The notes beneath the pieces were generated by a model that had not been told where the DNA came from, did no database searches, and saw only the letters and a list, made by a program, of their open reading frames with translations. Positions 44,766-56,479 of a DNA stretch of 64,000 nt are shown here, piece after piece. A program made the position numbers and the translations under genes. This DNA is from Emydura subglobosa (taxonomy: Eukaryota > Chordata > Testudines > Chelidae). The number at the start of each line of letters is the position of its first letter. Position 1 is the stretch's first letter. The stretch lies in the NCBI GenBank assembly GCA_007922225.1, contig ML679946.1, positions 96,602,759-96,666,758 on the forward strand. The letters run 5' to 3'.

Positions 44766-46134
44766 AAATCCACTTGCAAAAAGATGCACACCATTGTTCA
44801 CCTACATTCAGCATCTACAGCACCATTTTGCTTCATGTTTGGAAGGATATCTACACAAATAGGAAAGGCTGACATTAAAAAAAATATAAAATAAAAAAAG
44901 ATGAAAGCTTAAATTTTGCAGAGACATGAATCTATATATAAATCACCTTTCGCATGATCATAACCTCCTCTCATGAGACTAATTGCTTTAGTAGCTGATC
45001 CAGTGTTGAAGTAAGGGCTTCACACAACATGTACGATTCAAAACTGTATAGGCCAGACAAACCTCTAGTCACTAGAGAATTTAGATAGGGAGCCGAATTT
45101 GCAGGGCACTTAAAATCCCATATGTGGCTGCTAAACTTGCACACAACCAGCAATGTTTGACACAAGTAGTATTTAGAGAAGGACTCATTTATAAAGAGGC
45201 TTATGTATGAAAACTGGGCTTTTAATACTCTAATTTATTCCAACTTGTACTTTGTTATTGCAGCACACACCATCTTCTAACAATGGAGTTCAGTTCAGGA
45301 GAGAGACATTACATTCATTGACAGCTGCAAGCAAGCATAATGCAATCTGAATGGGAGTTTGGATTGCCTTGTTTTAGTCATCCTAAATCAAAATCCATAC
45401 CTAATTTTTAACACAGTCTTGAGTGTGTACATAAATAAAGCACAGTTGACATGAAAATGAAAAAAAAAAACCCAACAGAATCTCATTCAATTCCATGGCA
45501 GTAATCTAATACTTATTCAATTATATTCTTTTGAAATGAAAATGGCACATAAAGTTAAACTAACCAACCCACCTGCCTGCATCCGTGTGTTTTTATTGTC
45601 CTGGTCATGCAGAGAAAAAATGACTTAATACCCTTATTCTTGTGTTCCTAGCTTTTGGTATCTCTTTGGGACAGCTATCCATAATCCTTTTAGTTTGACA
45701 AATTGCTGTGTTACTTGGGGTATTTACATTTCAAATTAGTTCAGTGTTTACAAGCATTCTACTTGGTCCCTATTAAATTGTTCTATAGGATATAATCTTC
45801 TCAAACTGCTAATTTACATCCCTCAAATGGGAGAGATAGTGGGGGCCACTGCCATCAAAATGAATGGAGATGCCATTTTCAATTCTTTTTATTGGCATCT
45901 CCATTTTTTCCAAGGCTAGCAACCATGACCTCTTTTCTGTTTGAGAGGCAGCTGAAAGGCATCTGGTCTCTATCATTCCTTAACGAATGGCAACAGGAAT
46001 CAGACGATATGCAGTACTTGCACAGATTTGTTTTATGGACTAAGTCCCGATCTCAAAGGCAAAACTCCCAATGGCTTCAATAGGACCATGATTTGTCTTT
46101 AAATGCAATTATCTAACAAACTGTTTGTATATAC

Positions 46135-46661
46135 TGTGACGGGGCCAGCCCTGACGGCTACAGGAGGGTGCTGGACGGCATATATATCAGCCCCAGGCTT
46201 AGCAAATCTTTGTTCCCTGGGTGATCCTGCTGCGGCCACTCCAGGGCAATTAGGCCAATCAGGCCAGCTGCGGCCACTCCAGGACAATTAGGCCAGCTGG
46301 GGCCAATCAAGGAACTTGCCCCAGCAGTTAAAAGCCTCCCAGCCAGGCAGATGGGGGCAGCTGAGAGGGAGTGGAGTAGAGCTGCTACAAGGCATCAGTA
46401 GAGGAGTGGAGCGGCTGCAAGGTGTGGAGACCGGAGGAGAGCTTGAAGGAGAGCCACAAGCCGGGGGGGCTACAGAAGAGCGACCCAGGGAAGGTAGTAG
46501 CCCCTTGGACTAAACTGTTTGAGGCTACTCCTCGCAGGGTCCCTGGGTCGGGGCCCGGGGCAGAGGGTGGAACTGGGCCCCCCTGCTCCCACCCAGCTGC
46601 ACCACCGGCATAGCTGTAAGGAGCGCAGACCCACGGGGCAAAACAGGCCCGCCTTGCCACA
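46135..46661 (+). mobile_element. solo LTR-like element, 527 bp, with 4-bp target duplication
   Basis: Ends are TGTGACGGGG...CTTGCCACA, flanked by ATAC at 46131-46134 and 46662-46665. An internal imperfect duplication with TGCGGCCACTCCAGG occurs at 46230-46300. A TATA-like CATATATAT is near 46180 and TTAAAAG near 46330. No coding region is present. TG...CA ends and a 4-bp duplication fit a solo LTR, perhaps Gypsy- or ERV-type. Confidence 0.75.
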
Positions 46662-48606
46662 ATACATATAAATATCATACAAGTATGGATAGCTGTAGAT
46701 TAAAGAAATATCATCCCCCAACACTAGCCAGTCATAGAGCAAGAAAGTATATTTTTGCTTGGAAACATTAATTAATCTGAGTGAAACAGCTATTTAACAC
46801 TAGACATGAACACCTCACCACTAAAGAAGAGGGGGAAAAAATGCTAACAACAAAACAGTAACATTGTCTTCTTCTGATGTAAGGGCCTCACCCTAAGAAG
46901 AAATGAACATCCAATAACTTCCACTGAAGTCAGCAGGACTTGAGAATGTACTCCACATCCAAAGACCTGATCCAAAGCCTATTGCGGTCAATGTGAGTCT
47001 TTATATTGATTTCAGTGGGCTTTTTGATCAGGCCCCCTCAATTTAAGGGGGAGGAGAATTGTTAAACAGACAGTCAATTAATTACAGACCTTGCACTGGG
47101 CTAAACAGACAAAACATTATCCACATAATTTCTTAAATATATCTCAAGATACCACAATAAAAAAATTGACAAGAAATTACAAAGAGGTGAAAGAAAAGAA
47201 TGTATATCCATCTTTGAACTGCAAATGGCACCAGAATAATAAGAGTGGCCTGTTCATGGTTGGTTTCTGTCATACAATCTCCCTTGTTTTGTTCCATGTG
47301 CTTTTAAAATGGCTCAAGCAAAATAACCTGAATTTAAAAAAAAAAAAATCTTGAACAGAATACACATTGAAAAAGATGAATAAAGCCAATTCTAGGGTTT
47401 GATCATGTGAACCTGCTTAATAATAAGAAGAAGAAATCAGGCATAATTGCCACACAATCTTTTCAGAAAAACAGGGGTGCTCCATTTGCTTTTTTAATTT
47501 TGTGATTTTTAAATGGGGGGAAAATCCCTTAGGACTCGGACAATGATGCGAGAAGGGAAAGAACCAGCTTAATGTTTAAATACAATGGACATGTAAAAAG
47601 AAGTTTCTTTAGAAATTAGGCACTTAGATTAACTCCTCATGGTGCAAAGAGAATGCAGTTTACAGCCCTGTGTGCCAGCAGGAGCTGCTGCCATCTGTGG
47701 GTGGATTCCCTTCTGAGGTCATGTGGTGTTTATACTGACATCATCCCTAGGGGTTACATTAGGGAAGACCAGTCTTGATACATATGGCCAGGGCTCCACA
47801 GGAGTCTTGCTAACAGAGGATACGTTGGGGGAGAGGATGCAAAACCCCAAAACCCCTCCTAACCTAGCACTTATGAAGTAGTGCCTGTCTGCGCCATGCC
47901 TCAGTTCAGAGATTTCTTACAACACCCTGCTTGGTTGGTGTGGCACTAGCAAACCAACCAATTTGTACATGACCAATAACAATTTAACTAGAGTCATTAC
48001 AGTTGTATCAGAACAATTCATTTGTATGTGAATTTTAAAGAGATGTACCAGACCAGCAATCATTAACACATTCATTTGTAGTAATAGAAATCAAGGGTAG
48101 ATGCTAAATGTGTTTGTCTGTGTACCTACATCCAGTTAGAAGTTTCCCTATGTAACCAAATTAGCTTTCAGATGCTAAATCCTTTTCATATCTTAATTGC
48201 CTTATATTATATATGCGACTATGATAGTTAACCTTATGATCAAAGATGTGAGATACTGCATAAAATTAATATTATCTACATTGTCTTCAGTTTATCTATC
48301 TCTGTTATAATGAAGGACCAGCTAATTGCCTTATGCAAATGAGTGTAATTAGTTTGCAGGTGTATGCATAGGAAATTGAATGTTAAATTCAAAGTGGTGG
48401 GTCAATGTGTGCTCAACAAAGAAGCCTCCTCAGTCACATGCTTTGTTCAAAACACTTAACAGGATGCTTCAGCTATACAAGTGAAACCTCAGGCCTGATC
48501 CTGCACCTCTAGTCTGCTGAACTTTAAATAGAGAAAGTTTAACCTGTGAGACTGAGATCTTCCAACTAGTTATTCGGAATACCCTGGAAAATGCATGGAA
48601 AGACTC

Positions 48607-49480
48607 TAAGGCTTCGTGTACACTACAGAGTTTTGTCAACAACAGTCAGCATTTATCGACAAAAGAGTGGAGGTGTACACACTACAATGCTCCTCTTTCT
48701 GACAAAACTCCCCTGCTTTGCTGACAAAATAAAACCACCTCAACAAGAGAGACATTGAGCTTTTTGTGGCAAAGTTAGAGCGACAAAACGTCAGTGTAGA
48801 CGCTGTGTTCATTATGTCGCCGTAACGGGCCTCCAGGCGGCATCCCACAATGCCCACTGTGACCTCTCTGCTCATCTGCTGCCCTGCATCCAGCTACACA
48901 GACATGCACTCCTCCCCTTTCAAAGCCCCAGGAAGTTTTGAAATTGCTCAGCGTGGAGAACTCACACAGCTACTGCCCACCTGGGCATGCTGGCTCCTGG
49001 CAGGAAATGCACTCCTGCCTGGACCACAGGGGAGGAGGTGGATCTCCTGAGTCTGTGGGGACAGGAGGCTGTGGGAGAACTCAGATGGAATCACAGAATC
49101 AAACATTAACGCAGAGTCCTGCTCTCCCCGGACCAGAGGCAGGCAGGCAGGCTGCTGCTGTTGGGGAGGCGAATGGAGGGACTCCTGATGTGCTGTGCAG
49201 AGAGCCTGGAGAGAGGCGGGGTCTGATGTCGGGGTGTCCCCCTCATTCCGCCAGTGTACAGGTCTCTGCTGAGTTGGGGTGGGGAGCAGGGGGACATCAG
49301 CTGTCTGTGACCCAGCTTCTGCCTCAGGATTGGTTGCTTTCGGCTGCTGTCTGAACTTAAAGAGACAGCGTGCGGACACACTCACCCTGTCCCTCAACAC
49401 ACACTCTGTCTGACTGACACACGCACACACTCTCCATGTCTCACACTCCCCTCCCTCTCCACACTTCTGTGGGCTTCTTG
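48607..49480 (+). mobile_element. DNA transposon remnant (Harbinger-like) with Myb/SANT-like trace
   Basis: The left end reads AAGGCTTCGTGTACACTACAG, the style of the GTCTACAC-ended reptile elements. Around 49020-49110 one frame reads TTGEEVDLLSLWGQEAVGEL, resembling the Myb/SANT-like protein that accompanies PIF/Harbinger transposases. No intact ORF remains. The right end was not located with confidence. Confidence 0.5.
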
Positions 49481-49511
49481 TATTAGTGTTTAGCAAAGTC
49501 AGTTGATAAAA

Positions 49512-50125
49512 AGTTCCAGAGAGGTAGCCGTGTTAGTCTGTATACAGCAAAAATAACGAGAGTTCTGTAGCACTTTAAAGACTAACAAATTTAATTTCTG
49601 CAGGCATAAGCTTTCGTAGGCTGTAACCCACTTCATCAGAAGTAAGGAACAGAAATCAGATAGGAGGTAAATATATACATCCAAGGGTAAGGAACAACAA
49701 TGGGGAAGGTACATATAAACAAAGTCCATTCAGTTAGAGTAGTTGAGGCCTATTCACAACCATTGATTAGGAGGTGAGAATGTGTGAGCAGTGACAATTA
49801 CTTCTTGTAATGAGAGAACCATTCCAAGTCCCTGTTTAGACCCAGTTTGATTGTGTCAAGTTTGCAGATGAGTTCCAGCTCTGCAGTTTCTTGCTAAAGT
49901 CTGTTTTTGAAGTTTTTTTGTAGAAGTATGGCAACTTTCAAGTCAGCTACAGAGTGTCCTGGGAGATTGAAGTGCTCTCCGACTGGTTTATGGATGTTAC
50001 CATTTTCTATGTCTGATTTGTGTCCATTTATTCTATGATCTGAGGTACATATTGACCCAAGGGTAAGTGTCTGATCCTTTGAGATCAGTAGAACCTCAGC
50101 TATGGTGAATCGAGTTTTCAATAAC
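49512..50125 (-). mobile_element. Penelope-like retroelement 3' fragment, copy A
   Basis: The minus strand encodes the C-terminal endonuclease region: HRINGHKSDIENGNIHKPVG, EHFNLPGHSVADLKVAIL and, after one in-frame TAG near 49893, ETAELELICKLDTIKLGLNR. These match the segment after the GIY-YIG core in Penelope-like elements. The following 3' sequence (49512-49660) is the well-known reptile tail with CGAAAGCTTATGC and GACTAACACGGCTACCTC-type end, which includes a hammerhead-like motif. Confidence 0.75.
49600..49650 (-). ncRNA. degenerate hammerhead-ribozyme-like motif in Penelope tail
   Basis: On the minus strand CTGATGA (49633-49639) is followed by a 5-bp helix GTGGG/CCTAC (C, TAC with G-U), then GAAA (49612-49615) and a two-base helix GC-TTAT-GC. 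AUUUCUG upstream and CAGAAAU downstream could close helix I. The cleavage triplet needs NUH but reads GCCT, so the conserved U is lost and this copy is probably inactive. Hammerheads are known from Penelope-like elements. Confidence 0.5.
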
Positions 50126-50414
50126 CTCTCACTATATTACACCTGTTTGCCTAGATAGGATCCAAGGGCTGGAATGTTTAAAGGGGACTGTGTTTGGCTT
50201 CTTGTTAATCAATGTGGTATTGCAGAAGCTCTTTTAATACTGGTTTGATTGCTCTAATTATAGAATAAACCACCAGTTTTTAGGAATTGCCTGCCCTGTT
50301 TGTAGCCCATCCAAGCACCTGGTCACAGTGGACTTTTCCACCACTGGGAATAGTGCACCCCAAGTTATGCTATGTCAGGGTTGAATTAAGCCTGAGGTGT
50401 GTAGATGAGACTAA
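50126..50414. other. no gene recognised
   Basis: Unassigned intronic sequence between Penelope copy A and the MITE. Confidence 0.4.
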
Positions 50415-50716
50415 GGATATATCTACACTGCAAAGTAAAAACACCAGCACTGAGTCTCAGAACCCAGATCAATTGACTCAGGCTTGCTGAGCTTCGGCTG
50501 CAGTGCTAAAAATAGCAGTGTAGACGTTCCAACGCAGGTTGGAGCCCGGGCTCCAAGACCCTCTCCCCTCGCCAGGTTTTACAGTCCAGGCTCCAGCTTG
50601 AGCAGGAATGTCTATGCTGCTATTTTTAACCCCATAGCCCGAGCCCCACGAGCCCAAGTCAATTGACCAGAGCTCTGAACCTCTGTGCCACAGGTGGCTC
50701 TTTGAAGTGTAGATCC
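50415..50716. mobile_element. palindromic MITE, 302 bp
   Basis: Ends GGATATATCTACACTGCAA and TTTGAAGTGTAGATCC are inverted. Inner arms also pair: AGATCAATTGACTCAGGCTTG with GAGCCCAAGTCAATTGACC, and TGCTAAAAATAGCAGTGTAGAC with GTCTATGCTGCTATTTTTA. No ORF. The ends group it with the Harbinger-type MITEs in the window. Confidence 0.75.
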
Positions 50717-51244
50717 ATGTGCAGTAGATTTAGCCATGATGGCCATACTAATACCATCTGGTGCCCATTTTTTAAGACAAGTTTCAGTACAAAATTCTAT
50801 GCTGTGGTTGCCTTCAAACTGATATATAATCTTTATTTTGCTTTGCTACTGCTGTCACTTTGAGACAGGATGCTGTTGCCATAGCAGGAATTTACTGGAG
50901 CCTGAAGTGGCTAGGAAATGAGAGGATGAAGGAAAACAAAATTAAAGGGAAAATTATTCAAATGCCAACGTTTTCTTAAGTGTGTTAAAAAGTCCAACTT
51001 GGAGGAAAAGCCAACCCTATGAGAATGCTGAAGCATGTATAGTGCTTAGCCAGCGATATGGTAAGGGGATACATTTACACAAAATCATGTTTACCATGCT
51101 AAGTTACAAAACAGCTAAGCCTTTTGTCCAGCTTAGATGTAGCACCATTCTAAGGTTCAGAGATAGTAAAGAAATGAATCTAGTCAAGAGTTTTGGGGTG
51201 GGAGGAAGAAGAAGAGAATAGACAATGGAGCAACTTTCTCCTGT

Positions 51245-51360
51245 TATTATCATTTATTATTTGTATTACCAAAGCACCTAGGAACCCCCAGTCACAAACT
51301 AGGACCTTATTGTGTTAGAAGCTGCATCAACACGGAACAAAAAGATTGTAAGTGCTCTGG
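51245..51360 (+). repeat. old amniote interspersed repeat, second copy
   Basis: TTATTATTTGTATTACCAAA is followed by AGGAACCCCCAGTCA, TTGTGTTAGAAGCTGC and AACAAAAAGATTG. Same family as 28145-28275. Confidence 0.55.
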
Positions 51361-51429
51361 GGCAGGTACTATGTAAGTATAAAATAAGAGGCAACCGAAG
51401 ATGCAAGGAAACAATATTGGTCTAGATGA

Positions 51430-52110
51430 CAGACAGTGGTATCAACATGGCAGCAGCCTAAACCACTGTCAAATTTTTGTAGGCATCAAAGCAAAGGAGA
51501 GTTATAAGGAAAAATGTAAATAAAGATAATGAGTTAGTATGGACAGATGGAGGCAGGTCTAGAGTAGAACAGATCTGTGAGTTATCAACACAGAGATGGT
51601 AGTTGAATTGTGTTTGCAGTTGAGAGTACCAGAGATAAGTTGTAGAGGGAGAAGAGAGGGCACCCAAGGACAGAGCCCTGTGGATCCCCCACAGAAAGTG
51701 GGAGGAGGGATGAGGCGGATCCTACAAAGGACATGTGAAGGAGCAATTAGAGAGGTAGGAGAACCAAAAACGGACAGAATCATGGAAGTCAAGGGAGGGC
51801 ATGATTTCAAAAAGCACATGGCTGACAGTGCCAAAGGTGTCTCACAGGTCAAGGAAGATGAAGATGGAGTACTGGTTCTGAGATTTGGCTAAGAACAGGT
51901 CATTAAAGACTACAGCACATGTGGTTTCTGCAGAGAGCAAGGGGTGAAAGCTGGCTCGGAGAGCCTTTAGGATAGATTTGGAGATGAGCTCCAGACAGTG
52001 ACAGTAAACAGCGCGTTCAATGAGTTTAGAGATGAAAATGAAAATGGAGATGGGGCAATAATTGAAGAGGCACACAAGTGGGGTTAGGGGTAGGTTTATT
52101 TAACATGGGA
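51430..52110 (-). mobile_element. L2-like LINE RT remnant
   Basis: The minus strand reads, with frame changes, LILKALRASFHPLLSAE-type thumb/finger sequence, FIFLDL, FWFSYLSNCSF and then GIHRALSLGALSSP followed by YHLCVDNSQI. These align with the L2 order D-L-S-A-A-F-D, WFRSYLSDR, GVPQGSVLGPL and YADDTQ. Both catalytic boxes are degraded. It is an ancient, dead copy. Confidence 0.6.
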
Positions 52111-52156
52111 GAGACTAATGACTTTCTCTCTGCTTCCCGCTGCTTCTCATATAGAG

Positions 52157-52990
52157 GAAGTAAGGTGGGTGAGGTAATATATTTTATTGGACCAACTTCT
52201 GTTGGTGAAAGAGACAAGCTTTTGAGCTACAGCTAAATACAGGGTGGAACAGACGGTTAAGCATTAGGAGCTAACATATGTTGCAAGAGACCATTCAATA
52301 TGCAATAGGCAATTAACACCTCTGCAGTTACCGGACAAAGGAGAGTTAGTGAGCTACAGATTGTTGCAATGAGACAGAAATTAGTGTCTACTGAGTCCAT
52401 GATTTTCAGTGTCTAGCAAAGTTATGAATGTAAGCCCCCAGTCTTATCTTTTGAAGGTGTTCTGCAGGTTTCCTTTGAGGATGAAGACTAGAGGTCAGAC
52501 AGAGTGACCATTTTGTGAAAAGTATTCACCTATGGGGGATATGGTGTTGTCTTCTGTCATTTTTCTGTGTGAGTTTATTTAAGAACACAGTGATTGTCTG
52601 GTTTCACCCACGTAGTTGTTACTGGGGCATTTGATGCACTGGATGAGGTACACCACGTGTTGCAATAGGCATGTGTAGGACTCCTGGATCTTGAAAGGTG
52701 TGTTGTGGGAGGTGTTGATCATTGTAACAGTGCAGATGTGTGTGCAGGTTTTGCATATGTTGTCATGGCAGGGTCTGGTGCTGCTTTGAGTTGATTTGTG
52801 AGGTTGGGGGATTATTTGAAGGCCAAAAGAGGGGGATCAGAAAAGACTTCTTTCAGAATGTGGTCCCTATCAAGTATGGGTTGTAATTGTTTGATCATAC
52901 CCTGTTTGGGTTCCAGTGTAGGTTAGTAGGTGACAACTAGGAGTGTATTGTACTGAAGAAAGTTCTCTCAGGGTATTTGGGTGGCTCATT
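52157..52990 (-). mobile_element. Penelope-like retroelement, GIY-YIG endonuclease region, copy B
   Basis: The minus strand encodes a cysteine-bearing linker (PCHDNICKTCTHIC), then the GIY-YIG core VVYLIQCIKC and NNYVGET (about 52600-52665), then INSHRKMTEDNTISPIGEYF and FSQNGHSV. Stops and frameshifts are scattered. The 3' tail (52157-52240) has GAAGTTGGTCCAATAAAATA, as in the hairpin at 31.9 kb. A GIY-YIG nuclease next to an RT defines Penelope-like elements; the RT is not in this fragment. Confidence 0.8.
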
Positions 52991-53469
52991 CCCTGATGTG
53001 ATGGAACCAATCTAACTACAACAACACTGCAAACAACTCTCATATATAGGGCAGATAAAAATCAACTTTGACTGGAGATAGAGCCAGTGTCCTGATTCAC
53101 ACTGGAACTGATGAAAATGGGGGGGGAAGTCAAAATTTTACAATGAAAATCAAATAGAAAAGAAATGCAGAAATAAGATCAATGGGGCAATTGTTTCTAG
53201 GACATTATAGTTTGTATACCATATTTCAGACCCAGAAATGAATCAGCATTTCAATAAAAGTAAATTGAAAAGCTGAACAAGAGAATCAACCAGCATTATG
53301 TGAATACTACAATATCCTGAGCTGAAACTTGATGTGGGGATACAAATCTGAATAGGCTGTTGACTTAAAAACAGATGCAGAGAAAATGATTTGAATATGG
53401 ACAGAAGCTGGAAGTTGTTTTGAGTCAGATTATACACAGATCTATACAGGTAAGAAAGTCTGCATCTGA

Positions 53470-53715
53470 ACATAAGAATGGCCATAGTAGGTCAGACAAA
53501 TGGGCCCAGTGTCCTGTTTTCTGACAATGACCAGTGCAGCTTTTTCAGAGGGAATGAGCAGAACAGGGCAATTTCGAGTGATCCATCCTCTGTTGTCCAG
53601 TCCCAGCTTCTGGCAGTTGCAGATTATGGGACACCTGGAGGATGGGGGTTGCGTTCCTGACTATCTTGGCTAATAACCATTCATGAATCTATCCTCCATG
53701 AATTTATCTAATTCT
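53470..53715 (+). mobile_element. LINE 3'-end repeat (CR1 type, family uncertain)
   Basis: ACATAAGAATGGCCATAGTA is followed by GGTCAGACAAATGG and CCAGCTTCTGGCAGTTGC blocks. This is a common turtle and bird dispersed repeat, usually classed with CR1 3' ends. No coding part is present. Confidence 0.5.
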
Positions 53716-54185
53716 ATCCAACCCCTGACTCTGAGATTCGGACTCTGACCACTAGGCTAGACTCCTGCTCTGACCCTAGGCCAGACTGCCTATGACCTGG
53801 TCTCCTGACACCAATCAAGATTGCCCAGGCGCACGCACATCCTGACATGGAGTACCAAAAGGGACACTACTCAAAAAAAAGAATACATACTACTTGACCT
53901 TTTTTTCTCTCCTTTAAACGAAAAGAAATACACAAAATTACTGAATTTCTGCCATAGAACACCTCATCTGAAAGCTTTGTTAGCCAAAACACTAATAGTA
54001 ACCCTCTAATGCATAGTATAGAAATGCCTGGACTTCCAGGGTGGATGCTTTGTAAATCTCCTCTATAATATGTGGAAATCTATAGTTTTTGGGGACACCA
54101 GCACTAATGTAAGGAGCTGAATTGGAGTTATGAAACAGCCTACATATAAGTATACCTATGATCATACAGCGAAAAGTCGATCAAT

Positions 54186-55090
54186 TTTCATTAATGTCTT
54201 GGATAATGGAGTACACTTATAAAATGTGTGGATGACATCAAGCTGGGTGGGCTGCAAGCACTTTGGAGAACATGATTAAAATTTAAAATGACTGACAAGT
54301 TAGAGAATTGGTCTGAAATCAACAAGATGAAATTCAATAAAGACAAGTGCAGAGTACTTCACTTACGAAGAAAAATGCACAACTACAAAATGAGGAATAG
54401 CTGGCTATGTGATTGTACTGATAAACGGACCTAAAGCTTATTATGCATCACTAACTGAATATGAGTCAATAATGTGATGCCATTGTGAAAAAAGCTAATA
54501 TTCTGGGTGTATGAAAAGGAGTGTTGTAGGTAGGATACAGGAATGTCTCACTGTACTGAGCACTGGTGAGGCCTCAGCTGGAGTACCATGTCCAGTTCTG
54601 GGCACCACACTTTAAGAAAGATGTGAATAAACTGGAAAGAGTCCTGAGGTCAGCAATAGAAATGATAAAATGTTTAAAAAACCTGTCCTATTAAGACTGG
54701 TTAAAAAAATTATAATGTTTTGTCTCGAGAAAAGAAGACTGAACGGGGACCTGGTAACATTCTTCAAATACATAAGGGCTGCTATAAAGAGGATGGTGAT
54801 CAATTGTTCTCCATGTCAGCTGAAGGTAGGACAAGAAGTAATGGGCTTAATCTGCAGTAAGGCAGATTTAGGTTAGATATTAGGAAAAACTTTCTAACTA
54901 TAAGGATAGTTAAGATCTGGAATAGGCTTAAGAGAGGCTGTGGAATCCTCATCACTGGAGCTTTTTAAGAACAGGTGGACAAACACCTGTCAGGGATGGT
55001 TTAGGTTTACTTGGTCCTGCCTCAGTGCAGGAAGCTGGACTTGAAGACTTCTTGAGGTCCCTTCCAATCCTACATTTCTATAATTTTATG
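54186..55090 (+). mobile_element. CR1 LINE 3' portion, old copy
   Basis: Starting with a decayed RT box (VDDIKLGG near 54225) the plus strand follows the CR1 C-terminal order to a 3' UTR ending CTATAATTTTATG at 55090. Recognisable pieces include LEKRRLNGDLVTFFKYI near 54725-54775. Multiple stops and indels show it is much older than the copy at 43-44 kb. Confidence 0.8.
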
Positions 55091-56479
55091 CATACTCACC
55101 ATAAACATAGCTGGGTAAGAATAACAACAGGGGGTAAAAAATCTAAAGACATTCAGAGACAAGAAGAGGTAGCTTTATATGGTAAAGTTTCAACATTCTT
55201 TAAAGAAAAGAATTTGCAAGACACAGAAAAAGTAGTCTGGTATTCTTGTGAAAAATGTTTCGGAGACGAAGCTAGCATAATTTTGCACCACCATCACATA
55301 TTTCTCCAGTTCTGTACAACATACTGGGAGCTTTTCAACCTCACGAATGTGTCCAAAATACCAGCTCACCTATTAAAAATTACAGGTGTTTCCGAAAATG
55401 CATGTGCATATAAACACCTCCTGCAGGTACCAATTTTACCAACAGCAACTCAAGCAGATCAGTCTTTAAGCAATTGAGGAAAGAACTGATTTCTTTCTAT
55501 TTTAATCCTAATGAAACGTAAATTAAAAAGAAAATCCAAGGACTACACTACTGTGATCATATCAACCTAGTATGGATTTGTTTAAATGCACATTTCATTA
55601 GGATGTACATTTTTCTGGACTAGCATGGTGTATGCATTAATTCTACTACATGAATAGCGTGTATTTATATTCATGTGTATTCCTTTTACAGATACCCCAG
55701 GAGCCAGCAAAAGTGAAAATTAAGCAAAGCTACTATTTTATTGGGGCTTATGGCTTGGATCTTTTTCTTTATATCTTTCAAACTCTTAAGACTTCCAACT
55801 GAAAAAAACTGAGTCATATCAATTCTTTAAAAGACATGGAATTTGCTTTCCTTATCTTTAGAAAATATCCATTTCCTTGAACAATATTCCTTGTAAAAAA
55901 AAGCTTTTAATTGCAGTGGATCAGTTAGAGGTTGTGTTTTGCATTCTGCTCCACTCTCTTTGTCACAGCCTCTATTCTCATTGAATTGTGCTTCCTCCCT
56001 CCCATACATGATGTTTCTTGTCTATTTCTACCATTCTTTATCTATCAACCACTTCTTAGTCTCTCTAACCCTTTATTAGTTTATTTCCCAGTTACTCTTT
56101 GGTTCTAAGTCTCCCTCTTTCTTCAATCTATTTCTCTGCTTCACTGCTGTCTCTCTACCCTCCCTTTAACAGATCCAGAACAACTCAAGTACTATGCCAC
56201 AAAGAAAGCTCCTCATCAGATCTTCCTCTGGATAAGATTCTGATAGGAGCATTAGTGCTGAAGTGGCTTGAAACTGACAAGACTGAGCCTCTGTTCACCC
56301 ACTGCTGTCAGAGCTGCAGCATAGAGTCTTGTCAATTTCAGACCATACTGGTAATGCTTCAGATTGACATCTTGGTTTCCTCTCAGGCATTTGACGCATA
56401 TTATATTTCCTAGTAGCAGCTGTACATTTTCATAGATGTCACACAATCAATTTTTCCCAGCCTAGATATCAATAGAAGC
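55091..56479. other. non-coding, no gene recognised
   Basis: A 150-codon ORF spans 55025-55477 but begins inside the CR1 tail and has no domain. A pyrimidine-rich, GC-poor stretch lies at 55980-56170. No other signal. Confidence 0.5.

Noticed and set aside
46316..46678. ORFs of 60-97 codons on both strands
   Set aside because: They lie within the GC-rich solo LTR and have no protein features.
48938..49496. ORFs of 138 and 182 codons
   Set aside because: They are shadow frames of a decayed Harbinger-like element; only the short Myb/SANT-like trace in a third frame is meaningful.
55025..55477. 150-codon ORF
   Set aside because: It starts inside the 3' UTR of a CR1 copy and continues into intron sequence without recognisable protein features.
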